Source: Lantana camara
Taxonomy: Eukaryota > Streptophyta > Magnoliopsida > Lamiales > Verbenaceae
NCBI GenBank assembly: GCA_037501455.1
Contig: CM074859.1
Location: 92,710,894 to 92,774,893, forward strand
Length of the DNA stretch: 64,000 nt
Reading direction: 5' to 3'
Position 1 is the stretch's first letter. The number at the start of each line of letters is the position of its first letter. Of this stretch, positions 10,882 to 21,772 are shown piece after piece. The notes under the pieces were generated by a model. The model was not told the origin of the DNA. It worked only from the letters and a program-made list of their open reading frames with translations, and did no database searches. The position numbers were made by a program, and so were the translations under genes.

Positions 10882-11730
10882 TGATGAGGCCCAAAAATGC
10901 GCTCGTATCAGGACCGTCCACCTGTCACCATCTGCTAACGCTGAGATTACACCCTCGCATTGACGGGCTCGTGGACCAACCCAGCCCACTCACTTGCCAA
11001 CTAATATGGGCCCCTGAGCCTCGGATAACCAGTTAAACGGCGAGGACGAGCAGGCAGGCCCGGCTCTCCCGTATCGGCCCTCGGGGTTACCTTTCTCAAG
11101 GAATCATCCACACGAGGGCCATATACTTGTCGCTCGGGTTTTGGCGCTCAAAGCTCATGAACCATGAGGAACCCATCCGAGCACTCTTCGAGCGTCACTA
11201 ATCGCTCGCGGGTCATCCCCCACCGCCGTGGTGGACCTGAACCCTCATAAGACGGATCCGGGACCCTCCACTCATGCGACCCTCGTCAACAACCTCTGAC
11301 ACAAAGGTAGTGCGCACCGTGCACCTGACACGCCGTCTCCTTTTCAGGAATGTCATTTTCACACCCTCAAAGGCTGCCACGTGTTAGGGCAACACAGGTT
11401 TGGGACCACATGGTCAATTTACCCATTTACCCTCACCCCTAACATATAAATAGGGGAGAACACATGCATTCTCCCCCAAGTCACCATCTGCATACAAATC
11501 GCATACACTGTTCTGGGCATTTCCACTCATCTTCTCAAGCTTTTCACCCCTTTTCACCACAGTAGCATCTTCCTTGCAACTTGCATCCTTGGTGTTATCC
11601 TAGCTGGAAGAACCCACGCTTAAGAGGAAACCCAGATCCTGAGGCCCTCACGCCTGTGATGGTCTTTCCCTTTTCACATAAATACTAAAGTATTGTTGCC
11701 TTTTCGGAAACTTGATTCCCAGCACCACCA
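10882..11730 (+). mobile_element. T2 left LTR (849 bp)
   Basis: Starts TGATGAGGCCCAAAAATGCG and ends CCCAGCACCACCA, with TAATT on both sides (10877-10881 and 11731-11735). It differs from the T2 right LTR (20924-21772) at about four positions. TATAAATAG is at 11445-11453 and a CACGTG block at 11378-11394. What follows is not a primer site and gag but R1 LTR sequence, so this copy behaves locally as a solo LTR. Confidence 0.9.
11378..11453 (+). promoter_or_regulatory. Core promoter of the T2 LTR
   Basis: The block CACGTGTTAGGGCAACA (11378-11394) contains a G-box. It is followed 51 bp later by TATAAATAG (11445-11453). The same block and spacing recur in the T2 right LTR (21420-21495) and in T3 (57835-57911), although the surrounding LTRs have diverged strongly. 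Transcription probably starts about 30 bp after the TATA box. Confidence 0.65.
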
Positions 11731-12268
11731 TAATTTATTTAGAATTAATTTTATGATTAAAGTTACATAAAGTGCTACATTTCAAGTTTAATTATGTGTT
11801 ATGGACTTAGAACTTGTTAGATCTGATCATGAACTAATATGAACACATTCATAAGTCTAAGAACATGTTCATGATGTTCTTGAATCAAATTAAGGTGCAT
11901 GTGTGCTAGTGTGTGTATATATGTGATCAATTTTATGTTATAAAAGTGTTTAATTCATAAGAAATTGAATAGTAAATGTTTTCAATAGTAATTTCGACTT
12001 TTTGGTCAACCCATATGTTGAATATTTTGAAAATAATAATAAAATAGGTTTTGGAATTTTTAAAGAAAGATTTTATCCAAATTATTCCGAAAATAGGTAA
12101 ATTGTAAAATAATTTCAAAACCAACCTACATTGTTGAATTAAACCATAAATCTTATTTCTTATATTCCAATTAGGATCTTAATGTGAATAATAAATATTT
12201 AAGTGGTTAAAGACTTTATAAAACCTAATTCATTAATTAAATTTCCTTAAACGGTTAAAATTAGGGTT
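11731..12268 (+). repeat. Duplicated R1 LTR segment (538 bp) between T2 LTR and T2 pol
   Basis: This is R1 LTR sequence, repeated at 21773-22310 with about three differences. It ends abruptly in TTAGGGTT at 12268, where T2 coding sequence (ATTCACATGATTGC) begins. At the second copy the R1 LTR continues with TACCGGG. The junction shows at most about 3 bp of shared sequence (GTT). Confidence 0.88.
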
Positions 12269-15200
12269 ATTCACATGATTGCTGGCGGACCCTCGGGGGG
12301 TGACTCTAACGCTTCCCGACGCCGCTACATTCAGAGTTATGACCAAAGATCTTCTCAGCCCCGGCCAGTGCTCTCTATTGATAAGTCATCACGCTCAGAG
12401 AAGGACGAGAGCGTAGGTTTTACAGAGAAAGACTTAGAGCACATTGTAACACCCCATGGGGTCGGTGTAACCTCTGACTGCCCCATGATGGTTAGCTTAG
12501 ACGTTCACAATCATGTTGTAAAGAGGGTCTTAACTGATAGTGGAAGCTCCGTGAATGTTTTGCCTTACTCCACGTTCCAGAAAATGAACATCACAAACAT
12601 ACCGCTCGAACCCCTCAGAACAGCCCTCGTCGGCTTTGGGGGTTCCGAGATCGTCCCTCGCGGACAAATTCGCTTGGCCACCTCCTTTGGTCGCGCCCCA
12701 CAGCGAAAAACTTTAAATGTTCTCTACGTGGTGGTCGAAGTGGACCTACCTTACAACATCATCATTGGGCGTCCAGCCCTCGTTGACTTCAAAGCAGTCA
12801 TATCCACCTATCATCAGAAAGTCAAGTTTCCCACCCCCGAGGGCACAGGAGAGGTACTGTGCAATGTTAAGGAAGCATGGGAATGCTACATACTCTCCCT
12901 TCGAAGCCACAAGCCCAAACAACCTACCCAGGCTGGCTCCACCAAAAAATCGGTTGACTTCCCCAAACTAGATGAGGATGGCCCCGAGCGCAAGATGGCC
13001 AAGCTCTATAAAAAGAAGAATAAGAAGAAGACCACGGACAGACCCGGAGATGCTGGGAACTCGCCCCTCGGAGAGGTTGGGGCTTCCTCCTCGGAAGACG
13101 AGGGTCATATACCCTCGGGAGATACCAGTGAAAAAGTCATAGGTAAGAAACCGGCGCTCGAGCAACCGAGGCCTGAAGTGTGAGTGGAACCTACGGAGAG
13201 CTTCCTGACCATCGAATTGGAGCCAGGGAATCCAGATAAGACCACGCAAATAGGTTCCAGCCTCGACGGTCCCTCTCAGATTATGATGATCGAATTCTTG
13301 CGAGAAAATATTGATGTCTTTGCTTTGAAGGCCTCCGACCTCACCGGCATAGATCCGAGCGTTATTGTCCACCGGCTGAACGTGGATCCGGCCTTCAAAC
13401 CTATAAAGCAGAAAAAGAGAGATGTCCATGGATTCCGAAAGCAGGTCATAGAAGAAGAAGTCAATAAACTGCTTGACGCTCAGTACATAGAAGAAATTCT
13501 ATATCCCGAATGGCTTTGCAATGTGGTGCTCGTTCCGAAGAGCGCCAACAAGTGGCGTATGTGCAATGACTTCACGGACCTCAACAAGGCATGTCCCAAA
13601 GATCCGTACCCTCTACCTAGAATCGATCAGTTGGTAGATTCGACCGCTGGGTGTGAACTTATGAGCATGATGGATGCTTTCCAAGGATATTATCAGATAT
13701 TTATGGCTCTTGAGGATCGTCCCAAAACTGCGTTCGTAGTCCATATGGGTGTCTATTGCTTCAAGGTCATGCCCTTTGGGCTCAAAAATACAGGAGCGAC
13801 ATATCAACGCCTCGTCAACGGAATGTTTGAGTGTGAGATCGGAAACTCCATGGAAGTATATGTGGATGACATGATCGTCAAAAGCGAACGCCAGTATTCT
13901 CATCTAGAAGACCTCAAACGAGCGTTCAATATCCTGTGGCGTTATGGAATGAAACTGAATCCTTCCAAATGTACATTTGGCGTATGGGGTGGTAAATTTT
14001 TGGGATATATGGTCAGCCAATGAGGCATAGAAGCAAACCCAGAGAAGATTAAAGCAATCCTGGACATACCCTCCCCTCGCAATCTTAGAGAGGTCCAGGT
14101 GCTTGTGGGTAAGATCATTTCATTGAATAGGTTCATCTCTCGCTCAGCGGACAGGAACCTACCCTTCTTTAAAATTCTGCGTAACGCTCGCAACTTTACC
14201 TGGAGCGAGGACTGCGAAAAGGCTCTGCAGGACATGAAACAGTACCTTTCGAGCGCGCCTTTGCTGACCAAACCTAACCCAGGGGAGAGCTTGTTCGTCT
14301 ATCTATCAGTATCCTTGGAAGCGACGAGCGCTGTCCTCGTGGCAATTCGCGAGCGTAAGCATATGCCGGTGTATTACTTGAGCAAGACTCTACAGGGAGC
14401 GGAGAAAAGGTACATGGAGATAGAGAAATTTGCTTTTGCGCTCGTAAATGCCTCTCGGAGGTTAAGGCCCTATTTTCAAGCGCATTCCATCGTGGTGCTC
14501 ACTGATCAGCCCTTCAGACAAGTGCTTGCAAAGCCGGACGTCTCAGGGAGATTAATTAAATGGTCAATTGAACTTAGTCAATTCGACATCACCTTTGAGC
14601 CTCGCACAGCGATACAAGCTCAGGCCGTGGCCGACCTTTTGGTAGAGCGCTTTAACTTGGTTACAGGGCCCTCGGCAGAGGATGGCCTGTGGCTTCTGCA
14701 CACAGATGGCTCCTCGACCTCACAAGGGGGAGGAGCCGGGGTGACCCTCAGAGACCCTCTCGGAGCTGAAGTTGACTACGCCATCAAGCTGGCGTTCCAA
14801 GTCACCAACAACGAAGCTGAGTATGAGGCCCTCATCCAGGGGCTCAGGATTGCGCTCCAAAATGGCGCCACTCGGGTCACTGCATATGTTGATTCGCAGT
14901 TGATCGCGAGCCAAATTGATGGTTCTTATGAGGCTCGAGAAGCCACCATGGTGCAATATCTGGCGAGCGCTAGGGAGATGATAGCCAAGTTCAGAGAATT
15001 CCACCTTTTGCAAATCCCGAGGGCAGAAAACGAACGGGCCGACGCTCTGTCAAAGTTCGCATCCGCCCTGGATGGTTTTAGCGAGAGTGCTATTACATTT
15101 CTTAGGACGGAGGAACCATTGATAAGTAGAGGGGAACCTTTGAAGCAGGTGCATATGATTGATCCTTCCGAACCTTGTTGGCTCGATGAGATCATCAGAT

Positions 15201-16408
15201 TTCTCCAGGATGGAACCAGCCCAAGCGACAAAGTTGAGGCTCGGAAAATCAGAAGCAAAGCCCCTCGCTTCTCATTGGATGCCGAGGGTCGACTATTCAA
15301 GCTATCCTTCCAAGGCCCACCATTGAGATGCTTGAGACCCTCGTAGGCCAAGGAAGTTCTAGAACACGTACACAATGGAAGTTGTGGGAACCACTCGGCC
15401 GGTCGGATCTTGGCAAAGAAAGTCTTAAGGAGTGGGTTTTACTGGCCCTCGGTGCTGCAGGATGCCATTAGCTACTCCAAGAAATGCCCTAAATGCCAGT
15501 TTCATTCTAACACCCCCCAGTTGCCAGCGGCTCAAATGATTCCCATCGATGTTTCATGGCCTTTTGATCAGTGGGGCATTGATATTGTGGGGCCCCTCCC
15601 AATGGCAGTCGGACAAAAGAAATTTGTAATACTCGCCGTGGATTATTTTACTAAGTGGGCTGAAGCCGAAGCGGTCGCCAAGATAACTTTCAAGGTTGTG
15701 AGAGATTTCATTTGGAAAAGCATAATCTGCAGATATGGTATCCCGAGGGTGCTCATCTCAGACAACGGCTCCCAGTTTATCGCTGCCGACACGCGGGATT
15801 GGTGCTATGAGCTAGGGATTGAGCAGCGATTCACTTCCGTGGGCCACCCTCAAGCCAATTGTCAAGCAGAAGTGACCAACCGAACCATACTCCAGCATCT
15901 GAAGACGATGCTCGAGAGTAAGAAAGGAGAATGGGCAGAAGAACTCCAAGGAGCCCTGTGGGCTTACCGTACTACTCCACGAGCGGCAACAGGGGAAACC
16001 CCTTACTCCCTCGTTTATGGCTCCGAGGCCATGATACCTGCAGAAATTGCTCAAGAATCCGCACGCGTTGCCTATTTCGAGCCTGCTGCCAACGAGGCCA
16101 ATCGGGCGCTCGATTTAGATTTGCTGGATGAGAAAAGGAATGCTGCTTGGGCACGTATTCACAAATACAAAGCAACCGTTGCTCGCCAATACAACAAACG
16201 TGTTAAGGAAATGACTTTCCAGCTAGGGGACTTGGTCCTCAAAAAAGTTGAAGTCTCCAAACACGTGGGTAAGTTGGACCCCAATTGGGAAGGCCCCTTC
16301 AAAGTCATTCAGGTACGAGCAAATAACACCTACTTGTTAGAGACTTTGCAAGGCGAGCGTCTCCCTAGGCCATGGAATGCATGTAACCTTAGAAGGTTCT
16401 ACGTGTAA
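12269..16408 (+). pseudogene. T2 pol polyprotein (protease, RT, RNase H, second RNase H, integrase)
   Basis: A single frame runs to the natural end CNLRRFYV at 16408. Order: protease (DSGSSVNVLPYSTF, 12535-12580), RT with YVDDM (about 13858), a first RNase H lacking its leading Asp (VYLSVSLEATSAVL), a second archaeal-type RNase H (LHTDGSSTSQGGG, NNEAEYEAL, YVDSQL; 14695-15060), then integrase (CPKCQF zinc pair, GIDIVGPLP, ISDNGSQF, AEVTNRT). Three in-frame stops break it: TGA 13181, TGA 14021 and TAG 15344. T3 has Arg, Arg and Gln there, so all three can be C-to-T changes. Gag and the primer site are missing; the sequence begins at the gag/protease border after the rearranged junction. The dual RNase H places it in the Tat lineage. 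Confidence 0.93.
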
Positions 16409-17447
16409 ACATCGGTTCTTTTTGTAATTGCCCGTCGACGACATGTGGTACTTTCTTTTGACAAAAAGCATATGGTACTCGTTTTGTAAATTGCGAATAT
16501 AACAGTAAGCATTTTTAATTTTTGACTATGTCGTTCATTTGTTTTTCTTATTGGTTAATGATTTAAGCAAAACTTAAGGCCTACTCCGTGTCGAGCACCC
16601 TCCGCGTCGAACGGCCTAAGAAATACCCCAATCGTTTTGAAGCAACACTATTTGGGTGTGTGACAATTAGTGTGTAAAATCCTAAGAACGAGCGTGTCGG
16701 ACAACCGGGGGGCAAAATGCTTAATTTACGCCGGCTGAGTGCATGTCACTCCGGCTCGCGCTCGTAAAAACCCCGGAGACCCTCGACTTCTTGGGTGGGG
16801 GCACACTCAGAAAACAGTGAATCCCATAATAACCCTTTCATGGGTCCCTCAAAATAACGCTAACCCCACGGTTACGCTCGCTTTGATCTCATACTTAGCA
16901 AATCCTACTGATGATTTCTAAAGTATGTACAACCTAATGGAGCGTTCAAGACGAGGGTGCACATCATAGGGCCAGTACTTAGGCAAATCCACAGAGGTTT
17001 CCTAAGTTCAAATTCGAGCCCCATTACAGATACGACCAGGGAACCCCCGGGGGAAACACCCTCGCGTTCGTATCTACACCCCTCAAATCTCCAGATGCTG
17101 CCAAACTTTAAACTGATGGTGTGATATGGCGAATGCCGGGGCCCTCTTAAAGAAAACGCCCACGCGCACAAACACGCTCACCGCGAACGTTCATACAAGG
17201 AGGACCAGTTCACACAAGAGAGAATAACGAGCGCAATGAAATAATATCATTCATTGTTTAAAAGTAAAGGAGAAAACATTCAGACATTCAAGCATTTAAA
17301 AAGGAGTTCAAATATATCGGAAAGCGGCATAAAGGATCCAAAGTATTCAGGAAACAACTAAAAGATTAAGTACAGATATAAAATTGTTCGTAAATGGAAA
17401 AAAGAATTTAAATTGACAAGGACCAGAGATTAGTAGCCGAGGGAGCT
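16409..17447. other. Non-coding spacer between T2 pol and the antisense gene
   Basis: No credible reading frame on either strand. It holds the 3' ends of two convergent transcription units. No tRNA, hairpin array or repeat was recognised. Confidence 0.5.
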
Positions 17448-20277
17448 TCACTGGGCTGGGGCGTCGGGCTCAGGAGGAGCAGTCGCAAGGGGAACAGGGG
17501 CCAACACGTTGGCGTCAGAAGTGTGAGCCTCACCAGGCTCCTCGACATCCACGGTGTCCATGAGGGTGCCTTCGTCTTCTATCTGGATAGGCTCGGGACC
17601 TACAGTATGGGCAGCTATGAACTCCCGCTGGAGCGTTTCCACCAACTCCTGGTATTCCGGCTCCGCCAAGCTCTCGGAAGGATCCCCATCTTCGACCATG
17701 GGCTCGCAGTTTTCGTCTAGATCCACGCGTAAGCGCGCGTCAGTCCGAGCGCTTTCAGGTGCCAGGCCAAGCTTCACCATTTGCCCGATGGCTTTATGGA
17801 AGAAACATCGTGCATTGTCGAAGCAATGGATGTTGGCCGCGAACACGAAAGCTTTGGATCGTAAGAACTTCTTCACTGCCTCCCAGGATACCCTCGCCTC
17901 CAAACCCTGTACTTTGCCCTGCAAGTCAGCAAGGGCCTTGTTTGTTTCCTCATTTCGGCGAGTGCTTTCCGCCAACTGCTCACCCAGCTCCCGGTTCTGT
18001 TGCCTCAACTGGTCACGCTCCACCTTCAACTCCTTGTGACGCTCGTCAAGAGTGAGATAGGCCTCGTCCGCCTTCTGCAGGTTCTCCCTCAGCTGATCCT
18101 TATCGCGGTTGGCCATGGACAGTTGGGCATGGAGGTTTTTGTAATCCTCTTGCAACTGGACGGGGTCAGAAATGCGCAACAGTTTCTTGTACTTGGCCTT
18201 ATGCTCGGAGTAGGCCTGCGCTCGCCCCTGCAAATTCTTTAACCTGGGGATTACCTCCTGGAAAGTCAGACACAAAGATTAGCGTTAGAAGGGGAACAAT
18301 GGAAGTTGAAAACCTTCAGAGGATACTAAGGACTTACCGTCAGAAGTGCATGACAGGTATCGTCAGCAACACAAGCGGCGTCATGCTCGTTCAGCTTGTC
18401 ATGATCGTCGGAAAATTGGAGTTTCCCGACGATGTCAGAAATGAGGTTCACGGAGTAGGCGCTCTTTTTCAGAAGCACCGGACCCTCAGTCCGTTGGCGC
18501 TTGTAGCGGGAGTCGCCCTTGCAGCCTATCTTCCAGAAATCTTCGTCCTCTGACGAAGAAGTGTAGCTGCCCTCACCTCTGTGCCCTACGACCACCTCTT
18601 TCCCCTTACCAGAAATGGGAATTGAATCCAGAAGCCTCTTTCTCTTCCCTTGGCGGTCGGCCCGAAGAGTTTCATGTATGCGGATGTGCTCACCCGAGCG
18701 GTTCCGGGACCCGCTCGAACTCAATGAAATTGGGCCCACGGGGGCCGCCGGCAGAGGAGTAGCCTCGTGGGTACCCTCCACTGTCAGATCCTCAATAGGG
18801 CCTCTGGGGGGAGCCTCATTCCCTGCTCCCCCTCGAGCATTGTTTTGCCCTCGGTCAGCTCCTCGACGGTTTACCCTCCCCCTCAGAGCATTGGGAGGGC
18901 GATTTTGCTGCGGTTGCGGGTGTTGAGGGTCGGCAGCGGGTCCTTGGGCACCCAACATGCGGGAAAGGGCTTCAGCATTCATGCCTTGGGATAGTATTTG
19001 GACACCTGCCAATAAGAAGAAACGAGCGTCAGAAATTGGTTGATTGGATCGCAGAGGCAAAAAACACAGCAATCACACCAAGTGAGAAGGCTATTCTAGG
19101 AGTCAGAGCAGTTAGTTCCTAGGGTCTAACCATCGAGGGCCATGATGTCAGCGGGAGGGTTGAGTATCATGTCTGGAGGGCAGGACAAGCCATAACGAAA
19201 CAGTACTACTTCGTTCTTCACCAGGGTTTCAGCCTTAATCCATTTTTTCTCACTCCTCATCTCGAAGGCTAACCCCTGTGCCTAATCCTCAAAAGCTTTA
19301 TTCCTCGTCCTTTCCCTAACCAAAGGACCCTCGCCATGTATCATCCACTGGCGGTGAACCCCAAAAATCCCCCCGGGGGCCCCCACGAAGAAGTATTTCT
19401 CCTTCCAATGCTCGCCATAGGAGGTAGATGGGGAGTCTATCATCTTAAAGCCCGATTTGGCCTGGGCATAATAAAACCCGTCCGTAGGCGACGAACGTGG
19501 CGAGCGGGCTACTTGTATCAAACTGTCGAAGTTGACGATCGAGGTTGCTTGGTTTAAGGCTCTCATCGTTATTAGGAAGGTGTTGATTAAAGCTATACCG
19601 TTGGGCAGAATTTGTGAAGGGCAAAGCCCTAGGTGGTGGTAGATGACAGCAGCGGTATGGGCAATAGGGAACCTCAAACCCCCAGCCAGGACTGCATCCC
19701 AATAGACCGTCATCATCCCAGGCGGCGGTCGGTTGGCCCTCTCCCCCTCCTCAGGAAGTCGCATGGGAAATACTGCTTCATCCCAATAAGCCTTCGCCCT
19801 CAAATCCTCCAAATCGTCGAGCGTCAGAATACTCTCAATCTCATCCGGAGATCTGTCAGTTTGATGGCGGTTATCCTGCCTCACTCGAGTGACAGGCTCC
19901 TTGCCCCTCCTATGGCGCCTTCTGGAGGGCTCAGCCTCAAATTGACGCCCGAATGGCCCTGCTTCGCCCTCGGGAGCCATCATAGCCACTGTGATCCTGT
20001 GATCTTGGGGTCTCACAGCGCTATTCAACACTGGGAATACTCTCTCCCCCTGCCTTTGCATTTCCATCACGTTATGCATCTCTTCAAAGAGGTCGTTCAC
20101 CCCTCCGGGAGCACGCTCGTTCATCCCTTGAACGGCGGCGTCCACCTCTTCTTCCCCGGCATCAGCCGGAGCCTGGGCAACCGAGATCGCCATGGGAATC
20201 CCCTCATCTGGGGGCGCCCTAGCCAGGGGAACAGCTGTGGGGACATCGCCATGAGGGGAAGAGCTCCCCACCGACAT
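17448..20277 (-). CDS. Antisense three-exon gene of T2 (Transposase_28-like domain plus coiled coil)
   Basis: Three minus-strand blocks join with correct splice sites and phase. Exon 1 is 20277-19131 (ATG at 20277; donor G|GTTAGA). Exon 2 is 19005-18338 (acceptor GGCAG, donor ACG|GTAAGT). Exon 3 is 18257-17448 (acceptor TTTCCAG). Introns are 125 and 80 bp, with phases 1/1 and 0/0. The product would be about 874 residues. Exon 1 has a basic stretch (RRRHRRGKE) and a segment with GLRFPIAHTAAVIYHHLGLC, then PSQILPNGIALINTF, resembling the plant 'putative gypsy type transposon' (Transposase_28) family. Exon 2 is low-complexity with basic clusters (GKRKR). Exon 3 has a long heptad-like coiled coil, then an acidic tail. 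One in-frame TAG (19284-19282) breaks exon 1, where CAG would give Gln. Extra ORFs, some antisense, are known in Tat elements; the function is unknown. Confidence 0.78.
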
Positions 20278-20613
20278 CTCCTCAATCTCCCGTACGTAAT
20301 CGTCAGCTTGGTTTCCGGCAATGTTCACTTTTCAACTTTTTGAAACGGGGTTTCTAACAGAAAACTCGAGGAAGGAGAAGATTTCTGAAACAAGTTCAAT
20401 GGTAGACAGTGGCTTTTCCCACAAGGGTTTCACTCACACAACCTAAAACTAATGTTAGCACGGGGAAAATAAGAAGAAGGGTAAGGAATTTTTACCTAAG
20501 ATTTGAAGAGAAGAAATTCGCCGGAGCCTGTAGAACTGACAAAGATTTCTTGCTGTGTATGTGCTTGAAAGAGTTTGAATGCGTGAAAAAGGTCCCTAAG
20601 CCCTGCAGACCCC

Positions 20614-20621
20614 TATTTATA
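20614..20621 (-). promoter_or_regulatory. TATA box of the T2 antisense gene
   Basis: Minus strand reads CCCTATAAATAGGGG. It lies about 340 bp upstream of the antisense ATG at 20277 and 300 bp inside the right LTR boundary, so the antisense gene probably has its own promoter and a leader of about 310 nt. Confidence 0.6.
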
Positions 20622-20923
20622 GGGAAGATTTTACATGGATTAGGGCTGAAAATTCAAAACGCAATCATTTCCCGCCTAGGAAATCCCCCCACTTTTGCTA
20701 ACCGCCTCACGTCTCCCGGAGTACACGCGCCCACGTTCCCACTCCGCATTAAATGCGGACATGACATCAATTAATGCGGTGTCAGATTGTGTCCGTTACA
20801 GAAGTCGGACGGTCACTTCTCTAGCAGCGGCTTGACCCTCAAGTAATTCAAAATACTAGGCTCCCTCCATATTAAAAATTCTACAGTACGCTCGAGCGAT
20901 ACTACAGAATTTGGGGGGCAAAA

Positions 20924-21772
20924 TGATGAGGCCCAAAAATGCGCTCGTATCAGGACCGTCCACCTGTCACCATCTGCTAACGCTGAGATTACACCCTCGC
21001 ATTGACGGGCTCGTGGACCAACCCAGCCCACTCACTTGCCAACTAATATGGGCCCCTGAGCCTCGGACAACCAGTTAAACGGCGAGGACGAGCAGGCAGG
21101 CCCGGCTCTCCCGTATCGGCCCTCGGGGTTACCTTTCTCAAGGAATCATCCACACGAGGGCCATATACTTGTCGCTCGGGTTTTGGCGCTCAAAGCTCAT
21201 GAACCATGAGGAACCCATCCGAGCACTCTTCGAGCGTCACTAATCGCTCGCGGGTCATCCCCCACCGCCGTGGTGGACCTGAACCCTCATAAGATGGATC
21301 CGGGACCCTCCACTCATGCGACCCTCGTCAACAACCTCTGACACAAAGGTAGTGCGCACCGTGCACCTGACACGCCGTCTCCTTTTCAGGAATGTCATTT
21401 TCACACCCTCAAAGGCTGCCACGTGTTAGGGCAACACAGGTTTGGGACCACATGGTCAATTTACCCATTTACCCTCACCCCTAACATATAAATAGGGGAG
21501 AACACATGCATTCTCCCCCAAGTCACCATCTGCATACAAATCGCATACACTGTTCTGGGCATTTCCACTCATCTTCTCAAGCTTTTCACCCCTTTTCACC
21601 ACAGTAGCATCTTCCTTGCAACTTGCATCCTTGGTGTTATCCTAGCTGGAAGAACCCACGCTTAAGAGGAAACCCAGATCCTGAGGCCCTCACGCCTGTG
21701 ATGGTCTTTCCCTTTTCACATAAATACTAAAGTGTTGTTACCTTTTCGGAAACTTGATTCCCAGCACCACCA
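20924..21772 (+). mobile_element. T2 right LTR (849 bp)
   Basis: Preceded by the purine-rich tract TTTGGGGGGCAAAA (20910-20923), as expected for second-strand priming. It starts TGATGAGGCCC, ends CAGCACCACCA and is followed by TAATT (21773-21777). The CACGTG block is at 21420-21436 and the TATA box at 21487-21495. Confidence 0.92.

Noticed and set aside
11933..12124. 63-residue minus-strand frame found three times (also 21975 and 25839)
   Set aside because: Each is the same stretch of R1 LTR; the repetition reflects LTR copies, not gene conservation.
17523..18553. Plus-strand frames opposite the antisense gene
   Set aside because: They shadow exons 2 and 3; the minus-strand reading has splice sites, phase agreement and coiled-coil periodicity.
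10882..21772. T2 as an ordinary full-length element with intact 5' end
   Set aside because: The left LTR is followed by R1 sequence, not a primer site and gag, and that R1 sequence recurs after the right LTR.
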